Shown one piece after another: positions 45,773 to 56,500 of a DNA stretch of 64,000 bases. The DNA lies in contig WHVD01000060.1 of the NCBI GenBank assembly GCA_015178975.1, positions 457,085 to 521,084 on the forward strand, written 5' to 3'. The translations under genes and the position numbers were made by a program. This stretch comes from Hysterangium stoloniferum. Its lineage: Eukaryota > Basidiomycota > Agaricomycetes > Hysterangiales > Hysterangiaceae. Every line of letters begins with the position of its first letter. Within the stretch, counting starts at the first letter, position 1. The notes below the pieces were generated by a model, which was not told where the DNA came from, ran no database searches, and saw only the letters and a list, made by a program, of their open reading frames with translations.

Positions 45773-48013
45773 TTGACGTACCATTTGCACACACAAATGC
45801 TATTGACCTCCAGGAGGACCCTCGAATTTCCTCATCGTCATCTCCCAACCCATCTCGGAGGAACGCAAGGCATTGTTCCCAGTCAACCCTACCGCGGATC
45901 TCATCTATATGACATGAGCGACTTATCACCGATATTGTAAGGCACTGTACCATCGAAAGCCAAGCGCGCTGCAAATTCGATGCCAAGTGTGCGGACCCTT
46001 TTGGTCGGATCGGAGAGCGGGCATAAAACAGACTGAATAATGCCGGCGTTCATCAGGTGACGGCGGACGGCATCTATCATACAAGTTAACACGTGCACTA
46101 TTTCTGTCTGTTGACCAGCTTTACCGTTGTTCAAAACACCTTTTAGTGCGGCAGGAGACCAATTTCGGAAGTCCCCTTGAGTCGAATTAAATGGATCTAA
46201 TTCTACTTCCGATTGCTGTCGGTATGCTAGAAGTTCCTTAAAGAATGCTTCGTTACACGTGCTGAAAATCTCCAGAAGACACTTTGTGGATGAGTCAGCA
46301 TCGCTATCTGCGACCAAAAAATAAACCCTGGGATCGAAGGATAGATCGAAGCTTTGGGGATGATATGCAAGATGGTGGATTACAGTCAATGTAAGCGGTG
46401 AAGGAAAAGGAAAGCATGGCATGAGTGACGCCAAGCGATCCCCGGCGTTGTCCACAGAGCACAAGGTTTTTCGCCCCTTGTCTAAAAGATACAGATTAGT
46501 ATGCGTTGGGAAGATATAATAGGTGAATTTAGGAACATGACTTGAGGATAATTTTCAGACGGTGCAGCCCCCCCGTTGAGTCAGCTGCGCTTTCAATCAT
46601 TTTCATGGTGTGCTCCGTGGCATCGCCATCAAATATATCAAGTTCGAATAGATCTTTCTTGTCGGCCTCAATTCGCGATGGGAGATCATACTCGGCTTCC
46701 CGCTCACAAGGGCTCACATAATCGGACCATGTTCCTTTACCCTCAGGAAGAGAGGCCTTGGGCAAATATGGTGATACACAATATCCCAAGGAGACGTGCA
46801 CCTTCTGTCCAGGTTGTATTTTGCGTCCCCGACCACGATGGGGCCTTGTAAGTTGGAAAAATTAGTATATTCATTTCATATTGACGGCATGCGCGCACCA
46901 CCAAGTGACACTATCGGCTGACTGGTAGGATAGTTGTTTCATAGGGAGATACTCCAGAATTTGCCAAGGAAGCGTCAGGGATTCACGCATTGAGCCTAGC
47001 TCGTCCCAGTTCCACGCTACATTGGAACGGTCTAGTTTCAGACCTGCCCACACAGCTTCAAAGGACATCCATAGGAAGGAAGGGTGTCTGCGGTCTAGGT
47101 TGCCATTAACAATGTTCCCTCCACCTCTGCACATCGTAGGGAGTTAGCACGGAGTATATTAAAGCGATAATATCAATAGACTGACATATCTGAATGGGTC
47201 CCAGGGAACCACACTTCCTTGATGTGCGGAATTTTCTGTCGTTGCTGTCTCTTTTTCGGTAAGGTATGGTTTTCACTTAAAGTGTCAGGGGTCGGAGCGG
47301 TCGGGTCGCTATGCGGAGGACGTTGCGGCTGGCCCTCCGATGATTCTGCGAAAAGCAGTGATAACAAATTTACGCTGTTATGCAACGACTTACTTTCATC
47401 AACTATGACTCCACCACACGCGTACTCGGGAAGGAATTTAACTCGGCGCTCATCGAGGGCCAGTGCATGGCGGAAATAACAAACATGATCCAATTTCACC
47501 GTACCCGGAAGATTCCGACCTCTCACAATCCCGATGGAAGAGACGGTATCCCTGATAATCCATAGGGGTCATTATTAATAGGCGTCCGACCAACCAGGTA
47601 ATGAATCGTACCAGACCCCAATAAAATGCACTCGTACGCCTTTTCTCGAAAAGGTATCCTTGAAACGTTTTGCCAAGTTCAGGGGCTCTAAGAGAGATGA
47701 CCTCCTTTTCCATGGTCTTAAAAAGCGACAGCTAGGTCGGGTGGTTCCATCGCTCTTTGGATCTGCATACAACTCGTATGCACTAATATGACCTCAGTAG
47801 TCTCCTGGGCTTCATATGAGGAAACCCATCTCACAATGGAATCTGTTCTTCGTTGCCTTTGTATATGAGACCAACCTAATCATATCAAGATCTTGTGGAT
47901 GGCTAATACGGCATAATGACTTACTTTGTCAATCATTCCCGCTAAAACGCGCACTTGATAAGTGCCGCGTGAAAATCCTATCATACACGTGTGATCATTT
48001 AATGAGTGTCATA
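45773..48013 (-). pseudogene. DUF2235 copy 3, central segment
   Basis: Continues from the intron carrying the 1.9-kb element through HEAT/ARM-like exons, the DUF2235 core (GRNLPGTVKLDHVCYFRHA) and the GFSRGA region near 47983. Compared with copies 1 and 2 it lacks about 51 codons of the linker: LLEPLNLAKRF joins directly where LLKEP ... SEPLNL is found elsewhere. A possible premature change lies near 46460. It ends at the Harbinger insertion. Confidence 0.85.
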
Positions 48014-48123
48014 ATTAGAGAGTATTTGCAACTAATATATATTAGCATTTTTTGATCCGATATTATGTTGGATAATATTGGCACCTGTGGTACTTAATAT
48101 TCAACATTAGTTGTAGCATAATT

Positions 48124-49393
48124 ATGTCTGTCACGCAGTCAAGACCATTGAGAAAAACACTCTCCAGGCGACAGAAGGCCCTCATTGCCAGTACTATTGC
48201 CAATGTCTTTATCCAATGTTGCACAGCACAGCCTCTCACTGCATCACCCATTTTGTTCCCCACTATCCAACTCCAACTTGACGATGCAGCCAATGTTGCA
48301 ACTCTTGCAACCATTTCTGCACTACCCAAGCAACGACCTCGGCCAGATCAGGGAGGAGAGAGGATTACTGTGGACTATCTGAACAGGCTTGGGCGGTTGG
48401 GGTGTCTTTGGGCATTCAGGTGCGTATGGATATTTTTTGATTTGATGACCATTGCTAACGTATTTATATAGATTCACAGCAGATGAGCTCATACTATTGA
48501 GCCAAATCCTTGAGATCCCAGATCCCCTTATCACTCCTAACCGCAACAAAGCCACTGCTGTCGAGGCGTTCACACTTCTTTGTGCACGATTGCGTAGCCC
48601 AGAGGACCAGTGGGCTCTATCTGCCAAATATAACTTGTCGCAGGGTGTCATCTCTGATCTCATCAACTCCACAGCGAAATTTCTCAACAACCGGTGGGAT
48701 CATCTACTAGACTGGGATACAGAAGGGGTTGTCAACCTGGATCGTCTTCAAGAATATGCCAAAGCCATTCATAACTTTGGAGCACCCACATCTACAATAT
48801 TCGGCTTCATCAATTGCACAATCCGTCCCACCTGTCGACCAGGTGAATTTCAGGAGCTTGTGTACACTGGCTACAAGAAGTGCCACGGCATGAAGTTCCA
48901 AGGCATTGTAGCCCCCAACGGGCTAATGGTACATCTCAGCGGACCATTTCGTGCCCCTCAAAATGATGTGGGAGTTCTAGCTGAGAGTGGGCTCCTAGCG
49001 ATGTTAGAGCAGAAGGCGATCCAACCAGGATCAACTTTAGATGACCCCCCTGAGCGCCGATACTTTCAGATCTATGGAGATTCGGCATATGGCACAAGTC
49101 CAGTCATGGTGAGCTCATACACTGCAGTTGCACCACTCTCTGAAGAACAGCGTGCATGGAACACGGCAATGGGTAGGGTGCACATTTCAGTGGAGCATGG
49201 ATTTGGCCTCGTCCTTCAGGACTGGCCATTTCTCAATTCAGTTGCGAAGCAGAAGATATTGGGGACACAGTGTGGAACAATGTATCACATTGGTGTCCTA
49301 TTGTGCAACGCCCATGCATGTCTCACTCCGAATCAAACATCTATTCGTTATGGTTGCATGCCGCCAACTGTAGATATATATTTTCGTGATTAA
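48124..49393 (+). CDS. Harbinger-type transposase, 405 aa, catalytic Asp changed to Asn
   Basis: Two exons, 48124-48419 and 48472-49393, joined in frame by a 52-bp intron. An N-terminal helix-turn-helix region (YNLSQGVISDLINSTAKFL) precedes the DDE domain. The expected first catalytic Asp in the GFIDGT-type box is Asn here (IFGFINCTIRP, about 48800). The second is intact (IYGDSAYG, about 49080) and the glutamate is present (HISVEHGFG, about 49190). The Asp-to-Asn change is a G-to-A transition and should abolish cleavage, although the frame is otherwise open. The enzyme family normally works with the Myb-like partner encoded on the opposite strand. Confidence 0.9.
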
Positions 49394-49520
49394 TTTTACT
49401 CTGTTGTATTCCATTGTATTCCTCACAATAAAACAAGTTTCTTTTATCTTTTTTGTATACAAAATATTATTGAGAAAACCGACTATGATAAAATCACAAG
49501 AAAATGGAGAAAAACAAACA

Positions 49521-50918
49521 TCATCCCAACAACCCCTGTCTCAACACATCAATGAGTGACTTCGCAATCTCATCACTGGCATGTCGTGCTGCATGTGCCT
49601 CCTCTCGTGCTGCACATGCCTCCTCTCATGCTGCACGCGCCTCCTCTCGTGCTGCACGCGCCTCCTCTCGTGCTGCACGCGCCTCCTCTCGTGCTGCACG
49701 CGCCTCCTCTCGTGCTGCACGCGCCTCCTCTCGTGCTGCACGCGCCTCCTCTCGTGCTGCACGCGCCTCCTCTCGTGCTGCACGCGCCTCCTCTCGTGCT
49801 GCACGCGCCTCCTCTCGTGCTGCACGCGCCTCCTCTCGTGCTGCACGCGCCTCCTCTCGTGCTGCACGCGCCTCCTCTCGTGCTGCACGCGCCTCCTCTC
49901 GTGCTGCACGCGCCTCCTCTCGTGCTGCACGCGCCTCCTCTCGTGCTGCACGCGCCTCCAGAACGAACGCTTCTGTCTGCTTGCGTTGCTCACTGATCAT
50001 AACCTCCCTCGCATCCACTGAAGTACGAATGAGGCCGATAATTGACTCGAGTGTGTCTTCACAGCGTTTTTTGCTCTTCGAAGTGTGTCGGCTCATCAAC
50101 ATTGATATGCCAGAGCCAGAGGAGTCTTCCTGTGCTATGTCAGAATGCCCTGTGGCCGAAAAAAGATCGTCCTGAGTGCGCTTCTTCAGGGATCGGCGTG
50201 AATGGCCCTTCATCATTGCATTGCGCAAGTTCAAGCCAGCAGTCTTCTGAGCTTCGGCTGCCTAAAAAAAGTGAGTAGAATAAAGATATAATATCAAGAA
50301 CAACATACCAGTTTCACTTTCTCGTGATCAGATTCCCTTGTTTCCTCCGCCAGTTTTTTGAGAGCTGCCACAGAATCCAAACGACCTGAGATGGCAGTGA
50401 AAAGACCTGCATCACGAGCGAGAGAATTCCGTGTGCTAACACCTCGAGTCTAATAGAGTTGTTAAATAAAATACATAAAGAAAAAAAAAACGCACCTCAA
50501 CAGCTTTCAAGAGACTGTACACCTTGTTTTTCAGTGTATCAGCTGAACGTCCCTCACACGCATTAGCCTGTTTGACCAAAACTGACACCTCCTGCCACTT
50601 GTCCTTTGACTCCCCACGCACGCACATCCAGGGGTTGACATTTAGAACTGCACTCAAAAGTGCTTTGAGGTCATTGGTCGTGAACTCCTCCCTGGGCTTG
50701 CGTCGTTGTGTCCTCTTCTTGGTGGGTGAAGAGGCATCCTTGCTGCCATCAGTGAAAATGCCAGTGTCTGACTCACCTTCAAACACTCGTGGAGATAATG
50801 TGACTGAAGTGACCTGGCGATGGCGTGGAGATGACCTGACCGGAGTGACCAGTTGGGGGGCGTTGACCATGGAAGAGGAGTTGGGGGGGAAGAGGGCATA
50901 TGGGGTATCCACGTTCAT
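49521..50918 (-). pseudogene. Harbinger Myb/SANT-like partner gene with heptad-repeat tail
   Basis: Exons 50918-50496, 50450-50309 and 50261-49521. Exon 1 has a Ser/Pro-rich start, a basic patch (TKKRTQRRKPREE) and a Myb/SANT-like domain (FTTNDLKALLSAVLNVNPW ... DTLKNKVYSLLKAVE). Exon 2 continues SGRLDSVAALKKLAEE but needs a one-base correction at an A5 run (50400-50404). Exon 3 runs into about 18 copies of the heptad EEARAAR, predicted as a long charged coiled coil, and ends DEIAKSLIDVLRQGLLG. A TGA at 49623-49625 (from CGA) interrupts the repeats. The protein normally recruits the transposase to the element ends. Confidence 0.85.
49602..49965. repeat. 21-bp tandem repeat, about 17-18 units
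   Basis: Unit CTCGTGCTGCACGCGCCTCCT, nearly identical from unit to unit. In the Myb-like gene it encodes EEARAAR. Because 21 is a multiple of three, five other frames are also open here. Confidence 0.95.
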
Positions 50919-50954
50919 GGGACTATGGGGGTGTGGGACCTTGTAATAACTAGA

Positions 50955-51115
50955 ACAGATAATATCTCAGTCGACTCGTAGAGAGTAACTCGACTCGGAT
51001 TAAATAAGTACCTAGAACAGATAGTATCTACTATAGAGTCAGTATCTTGTCTAATAGTTAGTGAAAGAACAACATACCTCAGTCGACTCGTAGAGAGTAA
51101 CTCGACTGAGGTATC
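50955..51115. repeat. Duplicated palindrome in the Harbinger interior
   Basis: ATACCTCAGTCGA and TCGACTGAGGTAT flank CTCGTAGAGAGTAAC at about 51074-51114, a 13-bp perfect inverted repeat. A partial copy with the same loop lies at about 50966-50998. TAGAACAGATA repeats accompany both. Confidence 0.8.
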
Positions 51116-51501
51116 TGATGTCGATTCGCATGTATTTAAGTGCAATTGCGAACAATAGTGGGAGGCGACACAAAAGGAAAAACTAGGGCATAGGTAACAA
51201 TAGATCATAGGTAACAATGGGCACTAAGGGAACAATGAGCACAGAGAACAAACAAAGGGAACAATGGGGTGAACGGGAACAAAGGGAGAGAACGTGTGGG
51301 CCTGAATCACAACAGACCTGCATGTTGGATGCTTCAGATAAGTATGTATCTTGCATGTTTTGAAGATGGGAGTATGGGCGTGAGGGGCATCACATGTGAT
51401 GATGGGAGAGGAGGTGAGGGCGAGAGAAGGGAAGTGTGATAGAAGTCAGAAGGCGACACGGTCCTGAATTGGTAGGACATGGCACTCAGAATATGTGGAC
51501 C

Positions 51502-52137
51502 TTGCAGACACGTGTTAGATTAGGGAGAGGGGATATGGTTTGGATGCACTGAGAAACCTGGAAAACGTGATGACAGCCTCAGAAAAGAGTCAGTTAGCAT
51601 AGAAAACAGAGAGGATGGGTTGAACTTACTGGGGACCACTGGAACACGAAGTGATGGCCTTGAGAACACGTGTGTTAGATTAGGAAGAAGGGATATGGTT
51701 TGGACGCACTGAGAAACCTGGAAAACGTGATGACAGCCTCAGAAAAGAGTCAGTTAGCATAGAAAACAGAGAGGATGGGTTGAACTTACTGGGGACCACT
51801 GGAACACGAAGTGATGGCCTTGAGAACACATGTGTTAGATTAGGAAGAAGGGATATGGTTTGGACGCACTGAGAAACCTGGAAAACGTGATGACAGCCTC
51901 AGAAAAGAGTCAGTTAGCATAGAAAACAGAGAGGATGGGTTGAACTTACTGGGGACCACTGGAACACGAAGTGATGGCCTTGAGAACACGTGTGTTGGAT
52001 TAGGAAGAAGGGATATGGTTTGGATGCACTGAGAAACCTGGAAAACGTGATGACAGCCTCAGAAAAGAGTCAGTTAGCATAGAAAACAGAGGGGACAGGT
52101 TGAACTCACTGGGGACCACTGGAACACAAGGTGACAC
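51502..52137 (+). repeat. 160-bp tandem repeat, four copies
   Basis: Units begin near 51502, 51662, 51822 and 51982. The shared body includes GGGATATGGTTTGGA(C/T)GCAC and GACAGCCTCAGAAAAGAGTC. The middle units differ by only a few bases. They lie just inside the right end of the Harbinger element. Confidence 0.92.
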
Positions 52138-52229
52138 GTTGGGAAATATTTTGATCGACAATAAATAATAGGCGGAGTTGATGTCCGGATCATTCCGGAG
52201 CTGATAATTATTAGTTGCAAATACTCTCT

Positions 52230-52960
52230 ATTTACCACATTTGTTCTACCTCACCGAACAAATAAATATTGTCGCCATCTTTGTAATTATCGGCCAACCA
52301 CCGGTATGCACTGATAACAATCTTCTCAAAATTCCTTGGGGATGCGGCGTTTAGGTGACTACAAGCTAGATACAGTGTTAACGTACCAGGCAATCGCCAG
52401 ATCGATTTTTGTTGTTAACAACTTGTTTCAGGTAACTCCAAGATTTCCAAGACGGTTTAGCATAAGTACCGATACCACTGTTATAGTAAGTGAGTTGTTT
52501 CCCGTCATCCTTAACGAGCTGACTGTATAGCTCGATAACATTAGTATTCTGTAGAGCCAAGCCTAAGACATTGTAAAACTTCTGGAAGATATATGAACTT
52601 ACCTTTTCTCCAAATTGATTGGAGGTACCGTCAATGCAGACGATCAAATTTCTAGGCTTCCCCTCAGGTGGGGGGTTACATTTGCATCGAGTTCCTTCAG
52701 GATTTTCACTACATGGTGAGCGAGTAACACTGTGGAACATCAATGATCGACACTATTAGTATATTACTGACCTTGGATTGTCGGTCATCTTGCTCGAGCT
52801 GGATGGATATCGATCGCCTGGTTGGTTTGGAGACATCATCTAGCTGCTCTTACTTCGACAAGGGACGCCGTCAGTTTAGAGTTCATCCCGGATAGGAACT
52901 TCAATGCTGGCGAACATTCAACATCAATCAGTGAGTCGAGTGAGCATAGCCTGCAGAAAC
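52230..52960 (-). pseudogene. DUF2235 copy 3, 5' segment
   Basis: The first exons of copy 3, separated from the rest by the Harbinger element: GRNLIVCIDGTSNQFGEK (about 52650-52600), NTNVIELYSQLVKDDGKQLTYYNSG, YAKPSWKSWSYLKQVVNN. The N-terminal frame is altered upstream (stop near 52900 in the frame used by copy 1), so the start is uncertain. Confidence 0.85.
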
Positions 52961-53159
52961 CAGCAAAGTCGGCGCTGAATTCATAGACCAGAGACAAGAA
53001 AAACAAATGTGTTAAGAGATCATATATATATATATATCACCTATATCCTCCTATAAATGAAAGTTGCTGTCATATAAAGTAAAGCTGTACTGTGGGATAT
53101 GAGCGCTTTTGCATGCAGGTAAAAGGTACCATCGATTAACGCCATATAATGTGTCTATG
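52961..53159. other. Upstream region of DUF2235 copy 3
   Basis: Contains a short TATATA run (53027-53037). No gene seen; probably the old promoter. Confidence 0.5.
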
Positions 53160-53756
53160 TGGGAGCATTTCTGCTGCCATGTCCAAAAGAATTTCTATGA
53201 AGCCCGATGGCAACATGAGAGGCCTCAGGTGATCTGATATTATTTAGTTGATGACCCTGACACAGAATGCACTTACGTACCACTTGCACAAATATGTCCT
53301 ACTGACCTCCAGGAGGACTCTTGAATTTCCTCATCGTCATCACCCAGCCCGGAGGAACGCAAGGCATTGTTCCTTAGTCAACCCTACCGCGGATCTCATC
53401 TATATGACATGAGCGGCTTATCACCGATATTTTAAGGCACTGTACCATCGAAAGCCAAGTGCGCTGCAAATTCGATGCCAGGTATGAGGACCTTTTGTTC
53501 TGATCGGAGAGTGGGGATAAAATGTTAACTTTTGGGAATTCGGTAAACGAGCAGCAAGGACTCAAACCATACAGGGATATTAGTAAGCGGGTTACTAGGC
53601 TATATAAGGATGAGTCATGTATAGTAGTACTCATCTGTTTACAACGAGTTAACCGTCACCTACTCAGACAAACGGAAAGTTATACGGTCTAAGAACAGCG
53701 CCACCGAAAACTTAACATAAAACGGACTCAATAATGCCGGCATCAATCAGATGAGC
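53160..53756 (-). pseudogene. DUF2235-gene HEAT/ARM fragment, interrupted by a solo LTR
   Basis: Homologous to about 31220-31600 of copy 1 (minus strand). The solo LTR 53523-53717 splits it, and it ends where the hairpin-rich repeat starts at 53757. Confidence 0.85.
53523..53717. mobile_element. Solo LTR, 195 bp
   Basis: TGTTAACTTTTGGG ... CGAAAACTTAACA, flanked by TAAAA (53518-53522 and 53718-53722). Removing it restores the gene sequence GGGGATAAAACGGACTC found in the other copies. Confidence 0.9.
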
Positions 53757-54429
53757 TGAGGATACTTTTTTAGCAAAGAATGGGTGGCCTTATTTCCCCC
53801 ATACGAAGGCTTTGCCGAAACACCGGTTCCCGATTCGATCAAATGCCAAGTTGCTGAGATGCATCGCTGTGTTTGGTTTGTTTGTTTGTTGTTGGTAACT
53901 TTTGGTCCCACTTCCCACACCTCTCACGGCTGACAGCTGATACGCTGTTTCTCAAGTTAGATGATTGACCCAGTCTGAGCTCCCAGCCACAAGTATGTAT
54001 TTTTTATTTCATTCTGAAAGTATATATCTAAGATAGGTTCCTTCCTTAGAGAGTGACTGAAAGCCCATGTGGACGTATGGACGTGGTGTGTGCCCCTGTG
54101 TGTGAGCAGCATGTGCATGGGTTGTCCACGTTGTGTGCCCCGCGCATGCTGTGGTGTGAGCGACGCGTGCATGGGTTGTCCACACATACGCGTCATGTGC
54201 CCCACGCAAAATATATTATTTCTGTTGTTGGAGCCTGTGAGCATAGAAGCTGCGAGACTCCTGTTGATTTATTCTGACATTGAAGTAAATAAATTTGGGT
54301 ATATAAAGGCCATGTTGTTAGCACTATACAATAGTGTGCTTTGCCCTTATACATTGAGACTCCCAAAATATTTAACACCAGTTCAGGTTGTTGAGTGTGG
54401 CAGAAGGACTTTTGCATCTGCAACGGGAC
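53757..54429. repeat. Hairpin-rich repeat, copy 2
   Basis: Second copy of 27938-28930 without the 295-bp LTR. It ends at the start of a 1.3-kb LTR. Confidence 0.75.
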
Positions 54430-55739
54430 TGTAATGTATTCAGGGGATTCTCTTAGATAGCTCAATATATGCTATAGTGTCACAGAGCTTCAACAATAAA
54501 ACAAGCAAAGGTCCAGTAATTTAAATACTGATAGATTAATGAGCTGTGCTATTAAGCTTAAACAACTCAAGTCAATGCTTATTTTGATTATTGAAAGGTT
54601 CAATAGAACTGTGTATGACTCTTTTAGCAAATAAAAGAACTATTCCTTGAGAACAGGGGCTAGAAGCTGAGTATATGCACAGTAACTTAGCAGAGACTTG
54701 ATATAGAGCTTCGAATTCTTGTATGCTTATTTGTAACTATTAATAGTTATTTAACAAGGTGTTAAATAATTTATTAATAGAGAAAATAATTTGTATTGGA
54801 TTATCTGAGTGCTTGTACTTGATTAATTCAATAAACTTAGGGCTGGGCCTTGAATAATCTAGTATTGGCAGGGAATTTCAGTAAGGATACTTAGATACTT
54901 ATTAGGTTTATTATGTAATTACTAAGCCTAAAGGGTAGCTGTGAGGCTGGGGGAACTTAGATGATTAGCTAAGTTCAAGAGTTGCTGACAAAGATTCAAG
55001 ATGCTGCAAGTGTAGGTGCTTGCAGTTAGTGTATTAAACTAAGGCTATTATTGTCCTTAGGATGATTAGATAAGCTTCTGAGCTGTGCAGTAAAATGTGT
55101 GTGTAATAGATGATTTTGTGGAAACTTGGCCCTCCTTATATACATTTTGATAACTAAATGATTAGCTAATTATTTAGTTTATGAGGTCACTAGTTAGATC
55201 ATAATGACCTCATATTCTACTCATTATTTACCCTTTATTTATCACATGATTTCCCTCTCTGAGACAAGGGTTCTAACCTCTTGCTTGAACATGAAGGTTC
55301 AAGGCCGTGGTCCTGGGACGGAAGCAAACGATGAGTTGGCGGAATCAATTAATGACTCGGGTAGTCACATCCGTGACTTGTGTGACATCCCGACACTGGA
55401 GGCTTATCTAATAGGTCATGTGACTAGTGTTACAGTCACTCATGTAACTGTATGAGCCGGATTAGTTTCGCCCAAATGCACACATACAAGCAAGGCAATG
55501 TGCCGGGCAGTAATAACTAAGTAAATAAAATATAAATAATTAGTTAAAAATTATAATTATTTAATTAAGTAATAATAGCATAATATGAGTCCATATATGC
55601 TATTATTTATGCGAAGTTAAAAGGAATAAGGCTTATTTTTCACAATAAACATAGTAAAAATACAATAAAAATTTGAGAAAATATTAAGTAATTCAAAGAA
55701 AATTAAGAGAACATTATGAGATAATGCTGATACCTCACA
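54430..55739 (-). repeat. Putative 1.3-kb LTR of an unidentified retroelement
   Basis: TGTAATGTATTC at 54430 and GATACCTCACA ending at 55739 give TG...CA ends. On the minus strand the purine tract AAAGGGAAGAGGGGATTT (55757-55740) immediately precedes it, as expected for a 3' LTR. Very AT-rich and without coding sequence. Confidence 0.65.
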
Positions 55740-56500
55740 AAATCCCCTCTTCCCTTTGACTGAGTTATAATGCTCAATCGCTTTCTGAGAATTAAATAAT
55801 ACTTTGTTTTTAGATGAAAAAGAAATAAGATGCTAATCTAATCAATTATCATAGTCAGGAGAAATAGGAATAATGTCAATTATTTCTTCCTGTTGATTAA
55901 TTATTGACGATGAAGTCGTTGCTTGATCGCTTGGTGGGGAAAAGTTGAAAATACTGTCAGTTTTAGAGCTGGATGGGAAAGATGGATGATTATATGCGTA
56001 TTGAGATTGTCCGGAAGTGGTTATACTTGTATTATTGACTGGAATAGAGTTGTTAGATCCATTAAGAATTTGAGAAACTCGTCTCAAGGCTCTATTCATG
56101 ATAGAGAGATGAGCTTCTCCTCTTGAAAAAACCTTTGGGGCTCTCATTCCCCACATGTCTTCGAAAGTCCAATATTCCAGATCGATCTGGTCTTCCAAGT
56201 TCCAATTTTCACGCAATGCATAGGGCAAAGGAGGAGTAGGATCGTCCGGCCATTTCCAAGTAGACTGACTGCCTAGTCTCAGACTTCTGGCCTTTGCCTT
56301 ATCCATCCAAGCCTCGAGTTTTAAACCATTCTTTTGAAATGTATCGAACCATTGAGCTACAAAGGTTCTAGAACCAGTGACGAGCAATGGGTTGGTTATG
56401 AGATCTTGATGGTTTCCGAAAGGTGCAGGCATTATACAAAGTTCGCGAAACTTCCCTTCTGGAATAAAATAAGAAATAGTAGAGTCGGAAAGGATTGGGG
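55740..56500 (-). pseudogene. 3'-terminal ORF of an unidentified LTR element
   Basis: A minus-strand frame runs from the LTR insertion at 56500 to a stop at 55842, about 219 codons. It includes FRELCIMPAPFGNHQDLITN, WFDTFQKNGLKLEAWMDKAK, WKWPDDPTPPLPYALRE and a Ser/Thr/Asn-rich tail ending ISPDYDN. No retroviral domain is recognised. Position next to a polypurine tract and LTR suggests the last ORF of that element. Its upstream part is cut off by the young gypsy LTR, and the ~45 residues the open frame gains from that LTR are not part of it. Confidence 0.55.

Larger units (their letters stand above)
48017..52229. mobile_element. PIF/Harbinger transposon, complete ends, 4.2 kb
   Basis: Terminal repeats AGAGAGTATTTGCAACTAAT (48017) and its inverse ending ACTCTCT (52229), flanked by ATT (48014-48016 and 52230-52232), the 3-bp duplication typical of the superfamily. 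It carries a plus-strand transposase (48124-49393), a minus-strand Myb-like gene (50918-49521), and about 1.3 kb of repeats at the right. Comparison with copies 1 and 2 shows insertion into an intron of DUF2235 copy 3. Confidence 0.95.

Noticed and set aside
48322..48690. 122-codon minus-strand ORF
   Set aside because: It lies antisense to the Harbinger transposase and crosses its intron. No domain.
49556..50021. Several long ORFs on both strands across the Ser/Arg/Ala repeats
   Set aside because: The 21-bp unit keeps every stop-free frame open. Only the minus-strand frame continues into a spliced gene with a Myb-like domain.
51502..52137. Possible CRISPR-like or satellite array
   Set aside because: Units are 160 bp, directly adjacent, without spacers, and confined to one transposon in a eukaryotic context.
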